64,000 nucleotides of DNA from assembly GCF_003955715.1 (NCBI RefSeq), contig NZ_CP034463.1, forward strand, positions 6,324,001 to 6,388,000, written 5' to 3'. This document shows positions 9,096 through 18,833 of this stretch, piece after piece; the first letter of the stretch is position 1; every line of letters begins with the position of its first letter. The translations under genes were made by a program, and so were the position numbers. This DNA is from Streptomyces aquilus. GTDB taxonomy: Bacteria; Actinomycetota; Actinomycetes; Streptomycetales; Streptomycetaceae. The notes beneath the pieces are model-generated. The model searched no databases. It had not been told where the DNA came from and worked only from the letters and a program-made list of their open reading frames with translations.

Positions 9096-9995
9096 CTACT
9101 GGTTCGCCGCCGCCGAAGCCTGGGCCTCGCCGCGGCGGCGGATCTGGCGGAAGGTGAACTCGGCCAGGTCGTTGCCGGTCTTCTCCACCTGGGTGCTCTT
9201 CGTCGTGACGTCCTTGCCGTTGAGGAAACCGGCGGTGGTGAAGTAGGCGTAGCGGCCGTAGGAATTGGTCGTCGTGCGGCACACCGCGGCGTTGCAGAAC
9301 GGCTTGATCCCGTCGCCGGACAGGGAGGCGATGACGCTCTTGTCGTCGGCCTGGCCCTTGGCCTTCCGCGCCTCGGCCTCGGTGTTGAAGACGGCCACGC
9401 CGACCGTCACGGCGACGCCGTCCTTCATGTACGACACCCGCATCACGCTGGTGCAGCCGTTGGCGGTGAGGACCTTGCCGAGGGTGCCGTTGGCGTTGGC
9501 GGCCGAGGCGCACTTCTTGGTGTCGGCCGTGGCGCCCTTCTTGTAGACCGTCTCGCCCATGGTCAGCTGCGTGCCGGGGAAGAGGATCTCCGCGCTGAGC
9601 GGGGCCGTGTCCTTGGTCCTGCTGGAGATGAAGTCCTTCGGGTCCAGCGGCGGCGGGGCGCTGGTCGGGGCGAAGGACGGGTCCGTCGCGGACTGGCTCG
9701 GGATGTCCGCCGTCGCGGGCAGCGAGGACGTGGTGGACGCCTCGTCGTCGCCGCCGTTGGCGGAGACCACGGCCATGGCGACGGCGGTGCCTATCGCCGC
9801 GGTGGCGAGGGCGCCGCCGACGATGAACAGCAGCTTGCGCCGCCTGTTACGGGTCTCCGATGCCTCGGCGAGGGCCGCCCAGTCCGGGGTCTGGCCGTCG
9901 GTGCCGCCGTTCCACGGCTGCTGGGAATTCGGTTTCCAGGGATCCCACTGGGACTGGGGTCCCCCCTGCTGCCCAAAGCTCATGGGGCGCATCAT
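9096..9995 (-). CDS. Single-pass membrane protein of unknown function
   Basis: 299 aa from the ATG at 9995. A start at the ATG at 9983 (MSFGQQGG) is equally possible, because no strong ribosome site separates them. Layout: a cytoplasmic Gln/Pro/Trp-rich N-terminus to about 50, a basic RNRRRK followed by a membrane helix (LLFIVGGALATAAIGTAVAMAVV), a Ser/Thr/Pro linker, then an extracytoplasmic domain of about 170 residues with four Cys. The Cys residues are in KKCASA, NGCTSV, PFCNAA and VCRTTT and probably form two disulfides. Convergent with the GtrA gene, divergent from rplM. Not recognised. Confidence 0.75.
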   Translation of the reverse strand: MMRPMSFGQQGGPQSQWDPWKPNSQQPWNGGTDGQTPDWAALAEASETRNRRRKLLFIVGGALATAAIGTAVAMAVVSANGGDDEASTTSSLPATADIPSQSATDPSFAPTSAPPPLDPKDFISSRTKDTAPLSAEILFPGTQLTMGETVYKKGATADTKKCASAANANGTLGKVLTANGCTSVMRVSYMKDGVAVTVGVAVFNTEAEARKAKGQADDKSVIASLSGDGIKPFCNAAVCRTTTNSYGRYAYFTTAGFLNGKDVTTKSTQVEKTGNDLAEFTFRQIRRRGEAQASAAANQ

Positions 9996-10244
9996 AGAGG
10001 GGGGACGCGTGGGGCCGCCGGGGTCGCTCGTTTTGACCCGTCCGGGGTACCGCTAGTACCCTTCCAGTTTGTTATGCGTATTGGCTAGGTCGTACTCACG
10101 CCAGAAGCCCTTACGTAGGTTCCCTGGAGCAGTTACCAGTGGGCGGCATACGGGCAGTCTTCCCGGCTTCTGTCGTCCCCAGCTGCACGATCGCTTCAAG
10201 GATGCCTTGTGTCAGCACCCATCCCTGAAGAAGAAGGCTGAGAA
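9996..10244 (+). promoter_or_regulatory. rplM promoter and long 5' leader
   Basis: This 249-bp gap separates the minus-strand membrane protein gene from rplM. A TTGACC hexamer lies at 10033-10038, with TAGTAC at 10054-10059, but the 15-bp spacing is short for a vegetative promoter, so the assignment is weak. The rest would form a leader of 100 nt or more. Long leaders ahead of ribosomal protein operons often carry autoregulatory structure, but I cannot fold it reliably here. Confidence 0.35.
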
Positions 10245-10688
10245 GTGCGTACGTACAGCCCTAAGCCCGGCGATGTGACTCGCCAGTGGCACGTCATTGA
10301 CGCTCAGGACGTCGTCCTGGGCCGTCTGGCCACCACCGCCGCGAACCTCCTCCGCGGCAAGCACAAGCCGACCTATGCCCCGCACATGGACATGGGCGAC
10401 TTCGTCATCATCATCAACGCCGACAAGGTGCACCTGTCCGGCAACAAGCGGACCCAGAAGATGGCGTACCGCCACTCCGGCTACCCGGGTGGTCTGCGTT
10501 CCGTCCGCTACGACGACCTGCTCCGTGACAACCCGGAGAAGGCCGTCGAGAAGGCCATCAAGGGCATGATCCCCAAGAACTCCCTGGGCCGTCAGATGCT
10601 CTCGAAGCTGAAGGTCTACTCGGGCGACCAGCACCCGCACGCTGCCCAGCAGCCGGTGCCGTTCGAGATCACCCAGGTCGCGCAGTAG
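10245..10688 (+). CDS. rplM: 50S ribosomal protein L13
   Basis: 147 aa. Starts at GTG 10245 behind AAGAAGGCTGAG. The sequence is typical L13: [19 protein letters not shown] at the N-terminus and [19 protein letters not shown] near the end. Part of the large subunit, paired with rpsI as in nearly all bacteria. Confidence 0.98.
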   Translation: MRTYSPKPGDVTRQWHVIDAQDVVLGRLATTAANLLRGKHKPTYAPHMDMGDFVIIINADKVHLSGNKRTQKMAYRHSGYPGGLRSVRYDDLLRDNPEKAVEKAIKGMIPKNSLGRQMLSKLKVYSGDQHPHAAQQPVPFEITQVAQ

Positions 10689-10731
10689 TTCCGGCCACCC
10701 CCTAAGACAGAAAAGAAATCTGAGGAGCATC

Positions 10732-11253
10732 GTGGCCGAGACCACCGCTGAGCAGCCGGTCGAAGAGACCGAGCTTGTCGACATCGACAGCTACACCACC
10801 GAGTCGGACGTCCCCGTCGAGGGCGAGTACACCTCCGAGTCGCTCGCGTCCCGCTTCGGCGACCCGCAGCCGGCCGCCGGCCTGGGCCGTCGCAAGAACG
10901 CCATCGCCCGCGTCCGGATCGTCCCGGGCACCGGCAAGTGGAAGATCAACGGTCGCACCCTCGAGGACTACTTCCCGAACAAGGTGCACCAGCAGGAAGT
11001 CAACGAGCCCTTCAAGGTGCTCGAGCTCGAAGGCCGCTACGACGTCATCGCCCGCATCGCGGGTGGCGGTGTCTCCGGTCAGGCCGGTGCGCTCCGTCTC
11101 GGTGTCGCCCGCGCGCTGAACGAGGCCGACGTCGACAACAACCGCGGCCCGCTCAAGAAGGCCGGCTTCCTCCGCCGCGACGACCGTGCGGTCGAGCGCA
11201 AGAAGGCCGGTCTCAAGAAGGCCCGCAAGGCTCCGCAGTACAGCAAGCGTTAA
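10732..11253 (+). CDS. rpsI: 30S ribosomal protein S9
   Basis: 173 aa from GTG 10732 behind TGAGGAGCATC. An acidic N-terminal extension of about 45 residues, common in actinobacteria, precedes the S9 core ([21 protein letters not shown]) and the conserved basic C-terminal tail ending RKAPQYSKR, which reaches the ribosomal P site. Co-transcribed with rplM, 43 bp downstream. Confidence 0.98.
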   Translation: MAETTAEQPVEETELVDIDSYTTESDVPVEGEYTSESLASRFGDPQPAAGLGRRKNAIARVRIVPGTGKWKINGRTLEDYFPNKVHQQEVNEPFKVLELEGRYDVIARIAGGGVSGQAGALRLGVARALNEADVDNNRGPLKKAGFLRRDDRAVERKKAGLKKARKAPQYSKR

Positions 11254-11310
11254 GCTTCGCTGCCTGCAGCCCGTACTCGCATACGTTCGCAGTACGCAGT
11301 ACGTCCGAAC

Positions 11311-11342
11311 GCCCCGGCGGCACGCCACAGTGCCGCCGGGGC
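11311..11342 (+). terminator. Intrinsic terminator after rpsI
   Basis: Perfect 13-bp stem (11311-11323 with 11330-11342, GCCCCGGCGGCAC and its complement) around a 6-nt loop, followed by the T-richer GTTCGTTTAT. It ends the rplM-rpsI transcript ahead of glmM. Confidence 0.85.
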
Positions 11343-11444
11343 GTTCGTTTATCACAGCCGTGGGCGTATAACGGCACAAGGCGCTCAAAGGCTTGTGTGA
11401 TCGGGTGATCCTGGGTGATCTCCGACGGTGATCTCGAAAGTGAC

Positions 11445-11472
11445 GCTTCATCAGCTTCATCAAGCTTCATCA
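11445..11472 (+). repeat. Triplicated 9-bp repeat in the glmM leader
   Basis: GCTTCATCA occurs at 11445-11453, 11454-11462 and 11464-11472, immediately before the AGGAGG ribosome site. Just upstream the motif GGTGATC is also repeated (11404-11431). The whole lies in the untranslated leader of glmM. Confidence 0.8.
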
Positions 11473-11481
11473 GGAGGACAA

Positions 11482-12840
11482 GTGGGACGACTCTTCGGCA
11501 CGGACGGCGTGCGCGGCGTCGCCAACGCGGACCTGACCGCCGAGATGGCGCTCGGTCTGTCCGTCGCGGCGGCCCACGTGCTGGCCGAGGCGGGTACCTT
11601 CGAGGGCCACCGGCCGACGGCGGTGGTCGGACGGGACCCGCGTGCGTCCGGGGAGTTCCTGGAGGCCGCCGTGGTGGCGGGCCTGGCGAGCGCCGGCGTC
11701 GACGTCCTGAAGGTCGGTGTGCTGCCGACCCCGGCCGTGGCCTATCTCACGGGCGTGCTCGGCGCCGACCTCGGCGTCATGCTCTCCGCCAGCCACAACG
11801 CGATGCCCGACAACGGCGTCAAGTTCCTCGCCCGCGGCGGGCACAAGCTCGACGACGAGCTGGAGGAGCGGATCGAGGCGGTCTACGAGGCCCACCGGCA
11901 CGGCGAGCCGTGGGAGCGGCCGACCGGTGCGGGGGTCGGACGGGTGCGGGAGTATCTGGAGGGCTTCGATCAGTACGTCGCCCATCTGATCGGTGTGCTG
12001 CCGAACCGCCTCGACGGGCTGAAGATCGTCCTCGACGAGGCGCACGGTGCCGCGGCGCGGGTGTCGCCGGAGGCGTTCTCGCGCGCCGGTGCCGAGATCA
12101 TCACGATCGGGGCCGACCCGGACGGGCTCAACATCAACGACGGCTGCGGGTCCACGCACCTCGGGCTGCTGAAGGCGGCGGTCGTCGAGCACGGGGCCGA
12201 CTTCGGCATCGCGCACGACGGGGACGCGGACCGGTGCCTCGCCGTCGACCACACCGGTGAGGAAGTCGACGGGGACCAGATCATGGCCGTCCTCGCGCTG
12301 GCCATGCGGGAGCGCTCCGCGCTTCGGGCCGACACCGTTGTCGCGACCGTCATGTCCAACCTCGGGTTCAAGCTCGCGCTCGAGCGGGAGGGGCTGACGC
12401 TGGTGCAGACGGCCGTGGGGGACCGGTATGTGCTGGAGTCCATGAAGGAGCACGGGTACGCGCTCGGCGGCGAGCAGTCCGGGCACGTGATCATTCTGGA
12501 TCACGCCACCACCGGGGACGGCACTCTGACCGGGCTCATGCTGGCGGCGCGGGTCGCGGAGACCGGGCGGTCGCTGCGTGAACTGGCCGCTGTGATGGAG
12601 CGGTTGCCCCAGGTGCTCATCAATGTGCCGGACGTGGACCGGTCCCGGGTGGGGAACTCGGCGGAGCTTGCCGCTGCCGTTTCCGAGGCTGAGCGGGAAC
12701 TCGGTTCGACCGGGCGGGTGTTGTTGCGGCCTTCCGGGACCGAGCCGTTGGTTCGGGTGATGGTCGAGGCCGCGGATATCGATCAGGCGCGGTCTGTGGC
12801 GGGGCGGCTTGCTGATGCGGTGAAGTCGGCGCTGGGGTAG
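11482..12840 (+). CDS. glmM: Phosphoglucosamine mutase
   Basis: 452 aa. Converts glucosamine-6-phosphate to glucosamine-1-phosphate on the way to UDP-GlcNAc. Start chosen at GTG 11482, directly after CAGGAGGACAA, so that the protein begins [12 protein letters not shown] like its homologues. The phospho-serine loop is SASHN with Ser about residue 104. The metal loop DGDADR and the C-terminal phosphate-binding RPSGTEP are present. It cooperates with glmS (15044), which makes its substrate. Confidence 0.97.
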   Translation: MGRLFGTDGVRGVANADLTAEMALGLSVAAAHVLAEAGTFEGHRPTAVVGRDPRASGEFLEAAVVAGLASAGVDVLKVGVLPTPAVAYLTGVLGADLGVMLSASHNAMPDNGVKFLARGGHKLDDELEERIEAVYEAHRHGEPWERPTGAGVGRVREYLEGFDQYVAHLIGVLPNRLDGLKIVLDEAHGAAARVSPEAFSRAGAEIITIGADPDGLNINDGCGSTHLGLLKAAVVEHGADFGIAHDGDADRCLAVDHTGEEVDGDQIMAVLALAMRERSALRADTVVATVMSNLGFKLALEREGLTLVQTAVGDRYVLESMKEHGYALGGEQSGHVIILDHATTGDGTLTGLMLAARVAETGRSLRELAAVMERLPQVLINVPDVDRSRVGNSAELAAAVSEAERELGSTGRVLLRPSGTEPLVRVMVEAADIDQARSVAGRLADAVKSALG

Positions 12841-12891
12841 GGCTGTTCCGGGCTTGGGGTGGGGGGTTCTGTGTGGTGCGGGCGGCGGGTT

Positions 12892-12934
12892 CGTCGTGGC
12901 TTGTCGCGCAGTTCCCCGCGCCCCTTCAGGGGCG
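12892..12934. repeat. Dispersed intergenic repeat, copy 1
   Basis: A 43-bp sequence around GCGCAGTTCCCCGCGCCCCT, ending in a small hairpin CGCCCC-TTCA-GGGGCG. A second, nearly identical copy lies at 61468-61510. On the minus strand the hairpin forms the last codons and TGA stop of the DUF389 gene. Position between convergent genes suggests it also works as a terminator. Confidence 0.8.
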
Positions 12935-13843
12935 TCGCCACAGCCACTTCTGGACGAGCAACGTGAGTGTTCCTGCCAGGACGATTCCCAGCAGGTTCAG
13001 CAGGAGCTGTTCCGTCGAGCCCCATGCCTGCTTGTACTCGCTGTAGCTGAAGGCCACCGCCGCGTTCGCCGCTGCCGGGACCGTCGTCACCGAGATGGCC
13101 ACGCCCACCAGGGCGCCCGACTTGGCCGAGGTCAGGGACAGGGTGCCCGCGCAGCCGGCCAGGACCGCCACCACGAACGAGAACCAGTCCGGCCGGTAGA
13201 TGAAGTTGGTGTTGGGGCGCGGCGCGTCCAGCTGCTCGTCGCTGAAGAGGTGCACGGCGTCCATGAAGAAGCTGAAGCCGACCGTCACCACCATCGCCAC
13301 CGCGAACCCCACCAGCAGGGCGATCAGGGAGCGCAGCGCCAGCCGGGGGTGGCGTTGCACGATGGAGGTGCTGAAGGCGGCCAGGGGGCCGAACTCCGGG
13401 CCCACGGCCATGGCGCCGACGATGAGGATCGCGTTGTCGAGGACCACACCGCAGGCCGCGATCATCGTGGCCAGGGTGATGAAGGCCAGATAGGTGACGG
13501 AGAGCGTCGACTCCTCGTGGGTGGCGTCGGTGAGGTGGTCCCAGAGGACCGCGTCCGCGCCTTCGCCCGGCGCTTCCTTCTCGGCCTTGTCCGCCCGCTT
13601 GGACAGGGACAGGTCGATGTTCTCGACCGCGATCGAGCCGGTCCTGTCGAGGCCCAACTCCTGGAGTGAGCTGATGAGTTCGTCGCCCGCCTCGCGGGCC
13701 ACGTCGCACATCACCACGTCCCCGGCCGGGTTGCGGGCGGCGCCCGGCACCACGACCAGGTGCGTGGTGCCGACCGTCTTCTCGATCAGGCGGACCACGG
13801 CGTCCGTCGTGTCGGACGGCGTGATCAGGCGCAGATGCAGCAT
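12926..13843 (-). CDS. DUF389 family membrane protein
   Basis: 305 aa. The N-terminal about 110 residues form a soluble alpha/beta domain (MLHLRLITPSDTTDAV). It is followed by five or six membrane helices with the family's ILIVGAMAVGPEFGPLAA signature near residue 140 and ISVTTVPAAANAAVAF further on. Members are called TIGR00341/DUF389, of unknown biochemical role. ATG at 13843. Lies downstream of coaA on the same strand with a 32-bp gap, so probably co-transcribed. Its 3' end lies in the dispersed repeat. Confidence 0.9.
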   Translation of the reverse strand: MLHLRLITPSDTTDAVVRLIEKTVGTTHLVVVPGAARNPAGDVVMCDVAREAGDELISSLQELGLDRTGSIAVENIDLSLSKRADKAEKEAPGEGADAVLWDHLTDATHEESTLSVTYLAFITLATMIAACGVVLDNAILIVGAMAVGPEFGPLAAFSTSIVQRHPRLALRSLIALLVGFAVAMVVTVGFSFFMDAVHLFSDEQLDAPRPNTNFIYRPDWFSFVVAVLAGCAGTLSLTSAKSGALVGVAISVTTVPAAANAAVAFSYSEYKQAWGSTEQLLLNLLGIVLAGTLTLLVQKWLWRRP

Positions 13844-13875
13844 GACGCCTTTTCTAACAGGCCCCGGTCACTTGG

Positions 13876-14865
13876 TCACAGCTTGCGCAGGCTCAGGCGG
13901 CGGACCTTGTGGTCCGGGCCCTTGCGGATGACGAGGGTGGCGCGGCCCCGGGTGGGGGCGATGTTCTCGATCAGGTTGGGCTTGTTGATGGTCCGCCACT
14001 GGGTGCGGGCGTATTCGAGGGCTTCTTCCTCGGAGACCTGGGTGTACTTGCGGAAGTACGAGTTGGGGTCCTGGAAGGCGGTCTGGCGCAGCTTCTTGAA
14101 GCGGTTGAGGTACCAGCGCTCGACGTCGTCGGGGTTGGCGTCGATGTAGACGCTGAAGTCGAAGTAGTCGGCGAGGCCCACGCGGGTGCGGCCGTCCTTG
14201 CCGGGGAGCGCCGGCTGGAGGACGTTGAGGCCCTCGACGATCAGGATGTCCGGGCGGCGCACCACGAGCTTCTCGTCGGGGACGATGTCGTAGATGAGGT
14301 GCGAGTAGACGGGCGCCGTGACCTCGTCCTTGCCGGCCTTGATGTCGGCGACGAACTTGGTCAGGGCCCGGCGGTCGTAGGACTCCGGGAAGCCCTTGCG
14401 GGACATCAGGCCGCGCGCCCGGAGCTCCCTGGTGGGGAGCAGGAAGCCGTCGGTCGTGACGCGCTCGACGCGCGGGTGCTCGGGCCAGCGGGAGAGCAGG
14501 GCCGTCAGGAGCCGGGCGACCGTGGACTTGCCGCCGGCGACCGAGCCCGCGACCCCTATGACGAACGGGGTGCCGGTCTGGGCGCCGGTCTCGCCCAGGA
14601 AGGTGTTCAGGGCGCCTCTGAGGCCGTCCGTGGCGCCGACGTAGAGGTTGAGGAGGCGGGAGAGCGGCAGGTAGATGTCCCGCACCTCGTCGAGGTCGAT
14701 GACATCGCCGAGGCCGCGCAGCCGCTCGACCTCCTCCGCCGTCAGGGGCAGGGGCGTCTTGTCGCGCAGCGCGCTCCACTCGGAACGGGTGAGGTCGACG
14801 TAGGGAGTCGCCTCCGGCTTGTTCCGGTGGGCGCTCCGGGGGGTCGAGGAGACCGGAGAGATCAC
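13876..14865 (-). CDS. coaA: Pantothenate kinase, type I
   Basis: 329 aa from GTG 14865. Phosphorylates pantothenate in the first step of CoA synthesis. P-loop [12 protein letters not shown] near residues 103-114, then [18 protein letters not shown] and [13 protein letters not shown], all typical of the bacterial type I enzyme, which is inhibited by CoA. Divergent from glmS with a 178-bp promoter region. Confidence 0.97.
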   Translation of the reverse strand: MISPVSSTPRSAHRNKPEATPYVDLTRSEWSALRDKTPLPLTAEEVERLRGLGDVIDLDEVRDIYLPLSRLLNLYVGATDGLRGALNTFLGETGAQTGTPFVIGVAGSVAGGKSTVARLLTALLSRWPEHPRVERVTTDGFLLPTRELRARGLMSRKGFPESYDRRALTKFVADIKAGKDEVTAPVYSHLIYDIVPDEKLVVRRPDILIVEGLNVLQPALPGKDGRTRVGLADYFDFSVYIDANPDDVERWYLNRFKKLRQTAFQDPNSYFRKYTQVSEEEALEYARTQWRTINKPNLIENIAPTRGRATLVIRKGPDHKVRRLSLRKL

Positions 14866-15043
14866 AGTCCATTGTTAACGGAGTTTGAACGGGATGGCGG
14901 GTGGGGTCCGTCACGCCTCGACCGAGACTCGTACGCCCGTGGCCGTAGTGGCGTGCTGCTCGCGTTCGTATGGCCGTGGGAATTTCCGATATCGGGCACG
15001 CGGAAGCCCTTTCGGCCGGTCGGGGATGCGTAGGCTGCCGCGC

Positions 15044-16891
15044 ATGTGCGGAATCGTGGGATACGTGGGGTCGCAGTCTGCGCTCGAGGTCGTGATGGCC
15101 GGACTGAAGCGGCTGGAGTACCGGGGGTACGACTCGGCGGGGGTCGCCGTCCTCGCCGACGGCGGGCTCGCCGCCGGGAAGAAGGCCGGGAAGCTGGTCA
15201 ACCTGGAGAAGGAGCTCGTCGACCGGCCGCTGCCGACCGGCGGGACCGGGATCGGGCACACGCGCTGGGCCACGCACGGCGGGCCGACGGACGCCAACGC
15301 GCATCCGCACCTCGACAACGCGGGGCGGGTCGCGGTCGTCCACAACGGGATCATCGAGAACTTCGCCGCGCTGCGGGCCGAACTGGCCGAGCGCGGCCAC
15401 GACCTGGCGTCCGAGACGGACACCGAGGTCGTCGCGCATCTGCTCGCCGAGGAGTTCTCCTCGGCCGGGGACCTCGCGGAGGCGATGCGGCTGGTGTGCC
15501 GGCGTCTGGAGGGGGCGTTCACGCTGGTCGCCGTGCACGCGGACGAGCCGGACGTGGTGGTCGGGGCCCGGCGGAACTCGCCGCTCGTCGTCGGCGTCGG
15601 GGAGGGCGAGTCCTTCCTCGCCTCGGACGTCGCCGCGTTCATCGCCCACACGCGCTCGGCCATCGAACTCGGGCAGGACCAGGTCGTCGAGCTGCGCCGC
15701 GACGGGGTGACGGTGACCGGCTTCGACGGCCGGCCGGCCGACGTCCGCTCGTACCACGTCGACTGGGACGCCTCGGCCGCCGAGAAGGGCGGCTACGACT
15801 ACTTCATGCTCAAGGAGATCGCCGAGCAGCCGAAGGCGGTCGCCGACACCCTGCTGGGGCGCATCGACGCGGCCGGGTCCCTGACCCTGGACGAGGTGCG
15901 CATCCCGACGGGGGTGCTGCGCGAGGTCGACAAGGTCGTGGTGGTCGCGTGCGGTACGGCCTTCCACGCGGGGCTGATCGCCAAGTACGCCATCGAGCAC
16001 TGGACGCGCATCCCCTGCGAGGTGGAGCTGGCGAGCGAGTTCCGCTACCGCGACCCGATCCTGGACCCGCGGACGCTGGTGATCGCCATCTCCCAGTCCG
16101 GCGAGACCATGGACACGCTCATGGCGCTGCGGCACGCCCGCGAGCAGGGCTCCAAGGTGCTGGCCATCTGCAACACCAACGGCTCGACGATCCCGCGCGA
16201 GTCGGACGCGGTGCTCTACACGCACGCCGGGCCGGAGGTCGCGGTCGCCTCCACGAAGGCGTTCCTGACGCAGCTGGTGGCGTGCTACCTCGTCGCGCTC
16301 TATCTGGGGCAGGTGCGGGGCACCAAGTGGGGCGACGAGATCGTGGCCGTCGTCCGGGACCTGTCGAAGATCTCCGGCGAGGTGGAGAAGGTCCTGGAGA
16401 CCATGGAGCCGGTACGGACGCTCGCGCGCTCGCTCGCCGACAAGAACACCGTGCTGTTCCTGGGCCGGCACGTCGGCTACCCGGTGGCCCTCGAAGGCGC
16501 CCTGAAGCTCAAGGAGCTCGCCTACATGCACGCCGAGGGGTTCGCGGCGGGAGAGCTCAAGCACGGGCCGATCGCGCTGATCGAGGACGATCTGCCGGTC
16601 GTGGTGGTCGTGCCGTCCCCGCGCGGCCGGTCGGTGCTGCACGACAAGATCGTCTCCAACATCCAGGAGATCCGGGCGCGCGGGGCGCGGACCATCGTCA
16701 TCGCGGAGGAGGGCGACGAGGCGGTGGTGCCCTACGCCGACCATCTGATCCGGATTCCGCCCACCCCGACCCTGCTCCAGCCGCTGGTCGCTACGGTTCC
16801 CTTGCAAGTGTTCGCGTGTGAGCTGGCCACGGCTCGGGGCAACGAGGTCGACCAGCCTCGGAACCTGGCGAAGTCGGTGACTGTGGAGTGA
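15044..16891 (+). CDS. glmS: Glutamine-fructose-6-phosphate aminotransferase
   Basis: 615 aa. Makes glucosamine-6-phosphate from fructose-6-phosphate and glutamine. ATG 15044 was chosen because it gives MCGIVGYVG, exposing the catalytic Cys after Met removal. The N-terminal class II glutaminase domain contains HTRWATHG. Two SIS domains follow, with [19 protein letters not shown] and STKAF, and the C-terminal AKSVTVE tail. The longer open frame upstream to 14885 is not supported. No glmS ribozyme-like structure is apparent in the 178-bp leader. Confidence 0.97.
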   Translation: MCGIVGYVGSQSALEVVMAGLKRLEYRGYDSAGVAVLADGGLAAGKKAGKLVNLEKELVDRPLPTGGTGIGHTRWATHGGPTDANAHPHLDNAGRVAVVHNGIIENFAALRAELAERGHDLASETDTEVVAHLLAEEFSSAGDLAEAMRLVCRRLEGAFTLVAVHADEPDVVVGARRNSPLVVGVGEGESFLASDVAAFIAHTRSAIELGQDQVVELRRDGVTVTGFDGRPADVRSYHVDWDASAAEKGGYDYFMLKEIAEQPKAVADTLLGRIDAAGSLTLDEVRIPTGVLREVDKVVVVACGTAFHAGLIAKYAIEHWTRIPCEVELASEFRYRDPILDPRTLVIAISQSGETMDTLMALRHAREQGSKVLAICNTNGSTIPRESDAVLYTHAGPEVAVASTKAFLTQLVACYLVALYLGQVRGTKWGDEIVAVVRDLSKISGEVEKVLETMEPVRTLARSLADKNTVLFLGRHVGYPVALEGALKLKELAYMHAEGFAAGELKHGPIALIEDDLPVVVVVPSPRGRSVLHDKIVSNIQEIRARGARTIVIAEEGDEAVVPYADHLIRIPPTPTLLQPLVATVPLQVFACELATARGNEVDQPRNLAKSVTVE

Positions 16892-16892
16892 G

Positions 16893-17264
16893 ATGAGCAT
16901 TGTCGGCGTCGGGATCGACGTGGCGGAGATCGAGCGGTTCGAGGCGGCGCTGGAGCGGACGCCGGGGATGGCTCAACGGCTGTTCCTGGAGCGCGAGTTG
17001 CTGCTGCCCAGCGGTGAGCGGCGGGGGATCGCCTCCCTCGCCGCCCGCTTCGCGGCCAAGGAGGCGCTCGCCAAGGCGCTCGGCGCACCGGCCGGGCTGC
17101 ACTGGACCGACGCCGAGGTGTACGTCGAGGACAGCGGGCAGCCGCGGTTGCGGGTGACGGGGACGGTGGCGGCGCGGGCCGCGGCGCTCGGGGTGCGGTC
17201 CTGGCACGTGTCGCTCAGTCATGACGCGGGAGTGGCGTCGGCTGTGGTGGTGGCGGAGGGGTAG
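16893..17264 (+). CDS. acpS: Holo-[acyl-carrier-protein] synthase
   Basis: 123 aa. Transfers phosphopantetheine from CoA to carrier proteins. Conserved [12 protein letters not shown] at the N-terminus, with the metal-binding Asp, and [13 protein letters not shown] near residue 50. Starts 1 bp after glmS. Confidence 0.96.
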   Translation: MSIVGVGIDVAEIERFEAALERTPGMAQRLFLERELLLPSGERRGIASLAARFAAKEALAKALGAPAGLHWTDAEVYVEDSGQPRLRVTGTVAARAAALGVRSWHVSLSHDAGVASAVVVAEG

Positions 17265-17283
17265 TCCGGGGAGACTCGACCCC

Positions 17284-18714
17284 ATGCGTACTGCGTACAA
17301 CGTGGAGACGGTCAGGGCGGCCGAGCGGGAGCTGATGGCCCGGCTGCCGGAGGGAACGCTCATGCAGCGGGCGGTGGCCGGACTCGCCGCCGCCTGCGCG
17401 GACTTGCTGGGGCGGGTGTACGGCAGCCGGGTGGTGCTGCTGGTCGGGAGCGGGGACAACGGGGGCGACGCCCTGTACGCCGGGGCGCGGCTCGCGCGGC
17501 GCGGGGCGGGGGTGAGCGCCGTACTGCTCGCTCCGGAGCGGGCCCATGCGGGCGGCCTCGCGGCGCTGCGGCGGGCCGGCGGTTCCGTGGTGCCGGCGGG
17601 GCGCGCGGAGGGTGCGATCCTGCGGGCCGATCTCGTGCTCGACGGCATCGTCGGGATCGGGGGCAAGGGCGGGCTGCGGGCGGACGCGGCGGCTCTGGTC
17701 GCCGTCGTCGAGCGGTCGCGGGCCGCCGTCGTCGCCGTCGATCTGCCCAGTGGCGTCGACGCGGACAGCGGGGAGGTGCGCGGGGAGGCGGTACGGGCCG
17801 ATCTGACCGTCACCTTCGGGACGCACAAGCCGGGGCTGCTGATCGATCCGGCGCGGGAGTACGCCGGGGTGGTGCGGCTGGTGGACATCGGGTTGTCGCT
17901 GCCCGGCGAGCCGGAGATCGAGGCCTTGCAGCACGCGGATGTCGCCGGGCTGCTGCCGGTGCCGGGGGCCGAGAGCGACAAGTACCGGCGCGGAGTGGTC
18001 GGGATCGCCGCCGGGTCCGCCCGGTATCCGGGCGCGGCGGTGCTGGCCGTCGCGGGAGCGCTGCGGGGCGGCGCGGGAGCCGTGCGGTACGTCGGGCCGG
18101 CCGGGGACGCGGTCGTCGCACGGTTCCCCGAGACGCTCGTCTCGGATCAGGGACCGGCGAAGGCCGGGCGGGTCCAGGCGTGGGTCGTCGGGCCCGGGGC
18201 GGGGGACGACGCGGCGTCCGTGGCGGAGGTGCTGGAGGCGGAGGTGCCGGTGCTGATCGACGCGGACGGGCTGCGGCTGGCCGACCGGGAGGTGGTGCGG
18301 GGGCGTAGCGCGCCGACGCTGATGACCCCTCATGCGGGGGAGGCGGCGGCGTTGTTGGGGGTCGCCCGGGAGGAGGTCGAGGGGGCTCGGCTGGAGTCCG
18401 TACGGGAGTTGGCGGCGCGGTACGGGGCGACCGTGTTGCTGAAGGGGTCGACCACGTTGGTCGCCGATTCCGGTGGCGGGGCGGTGCGGGTGAATCCGAC
18501 CGGGACGGGATGGCTGGCCACGGCCGGGAGCGGGGACGTGCTGTCGGGGCTGACGGGATCGCTGCTGGCGGCGGGGCTCTCCGCGCTGGACGCGGGGAGC
18601 GTGGGGGCGTACCTGCACGGTCTGGCCGGACGGCTCGCGGCGGACGGGGCGCCGGTGGGGGCGGGGGATGTGGCGGGGGCGGTGGGGAGGGCTTGGCGGG
18701 ACGTCAGGGGGTAG
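17284..18714 (+). CDS. nnr: Bifunctional NAD(P)H-hydrate epimerase / ADP-dependent dehydratase
   Basis: 476 aa. Repairs hydrated NADH/NADPH. The N-terminal YjeF epimerase domain (VGSGDNGGDALYAGARLA near residue 55, DLPSGVDADSG near 155) is fused to the C-terminal ribokinase-like dehydratase (TPHAGEAAALLG, GTGWLATAGSGDVLSG with the catalytic Asp). ATG at 17284, 19 bp after acpS. Standard fusion in bacteria. Confidence 0.96.
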   Translation: MRTAYNVETVRAAERELMARLPEGTLMQRAVAGLAAACADLLGRVYGSRVVLLVGSGDNGGDALYAGARLARRGAGVSAVLLAPERAHAGGLAALRRAGGSVVPAGRAEGAILRADLVLDGIVGIGGKGGLRADAAALVAVVERSRAAVVAVDLPSGVDADSGEVRGEAVRADLTVTFGTHKPGLLIDPAREYAGVVRLVDIGLSLPGEPEIEALQHADVAGLLPVPGAESDKYRRGVVGIAAGSARYPGAAVLAVAGALRGGAGAVRYVGPAGDAVVARFPETLVSDQGPAKAGRVQAWVVGPGAGDDAASVAEVLEAEVPVLIDADGLRLADREVVRGRSAPTLMTPHAGEAAALLGVAREEVEGARLESVRELAARYGATVLLKGSTTLVADSGGGAVRVNPTGTGWLATAGSGDVLSGLTGSLLAAGLSALDAGSVGAYLHGLAGRLAADGAPVGAGDVAGAVGRAWRDVRG

Positions 18715-18833
18715 GGGGCGGGGGGTGAGGGGCGGACGCAGAGCCAGGACGGGGACGCGCACCGCTCCTCAAAACGAGTGACCCCGCCGCGCGGCACCCC
18801 CCCAGCTACCCCGGGGCACGTTTCTCTGATCGC

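Noticed and set aside
14866..15043. glmS ribozyme or riboswitch
   Set aside because: The 178-bp gap before glmS shows no ribozyme-like pairing, and glmS ribozymes are known mainly from Firmicutes.
13868..16900. Open frame of 1010 codons on the minus strand over coaA/glmS
   Set aside because: It is antisense to glmS and in the wrong frame of coaA. Composition is Arg/Ala/Gly/Pro-rich without any domain, a product of high G+C third positions.
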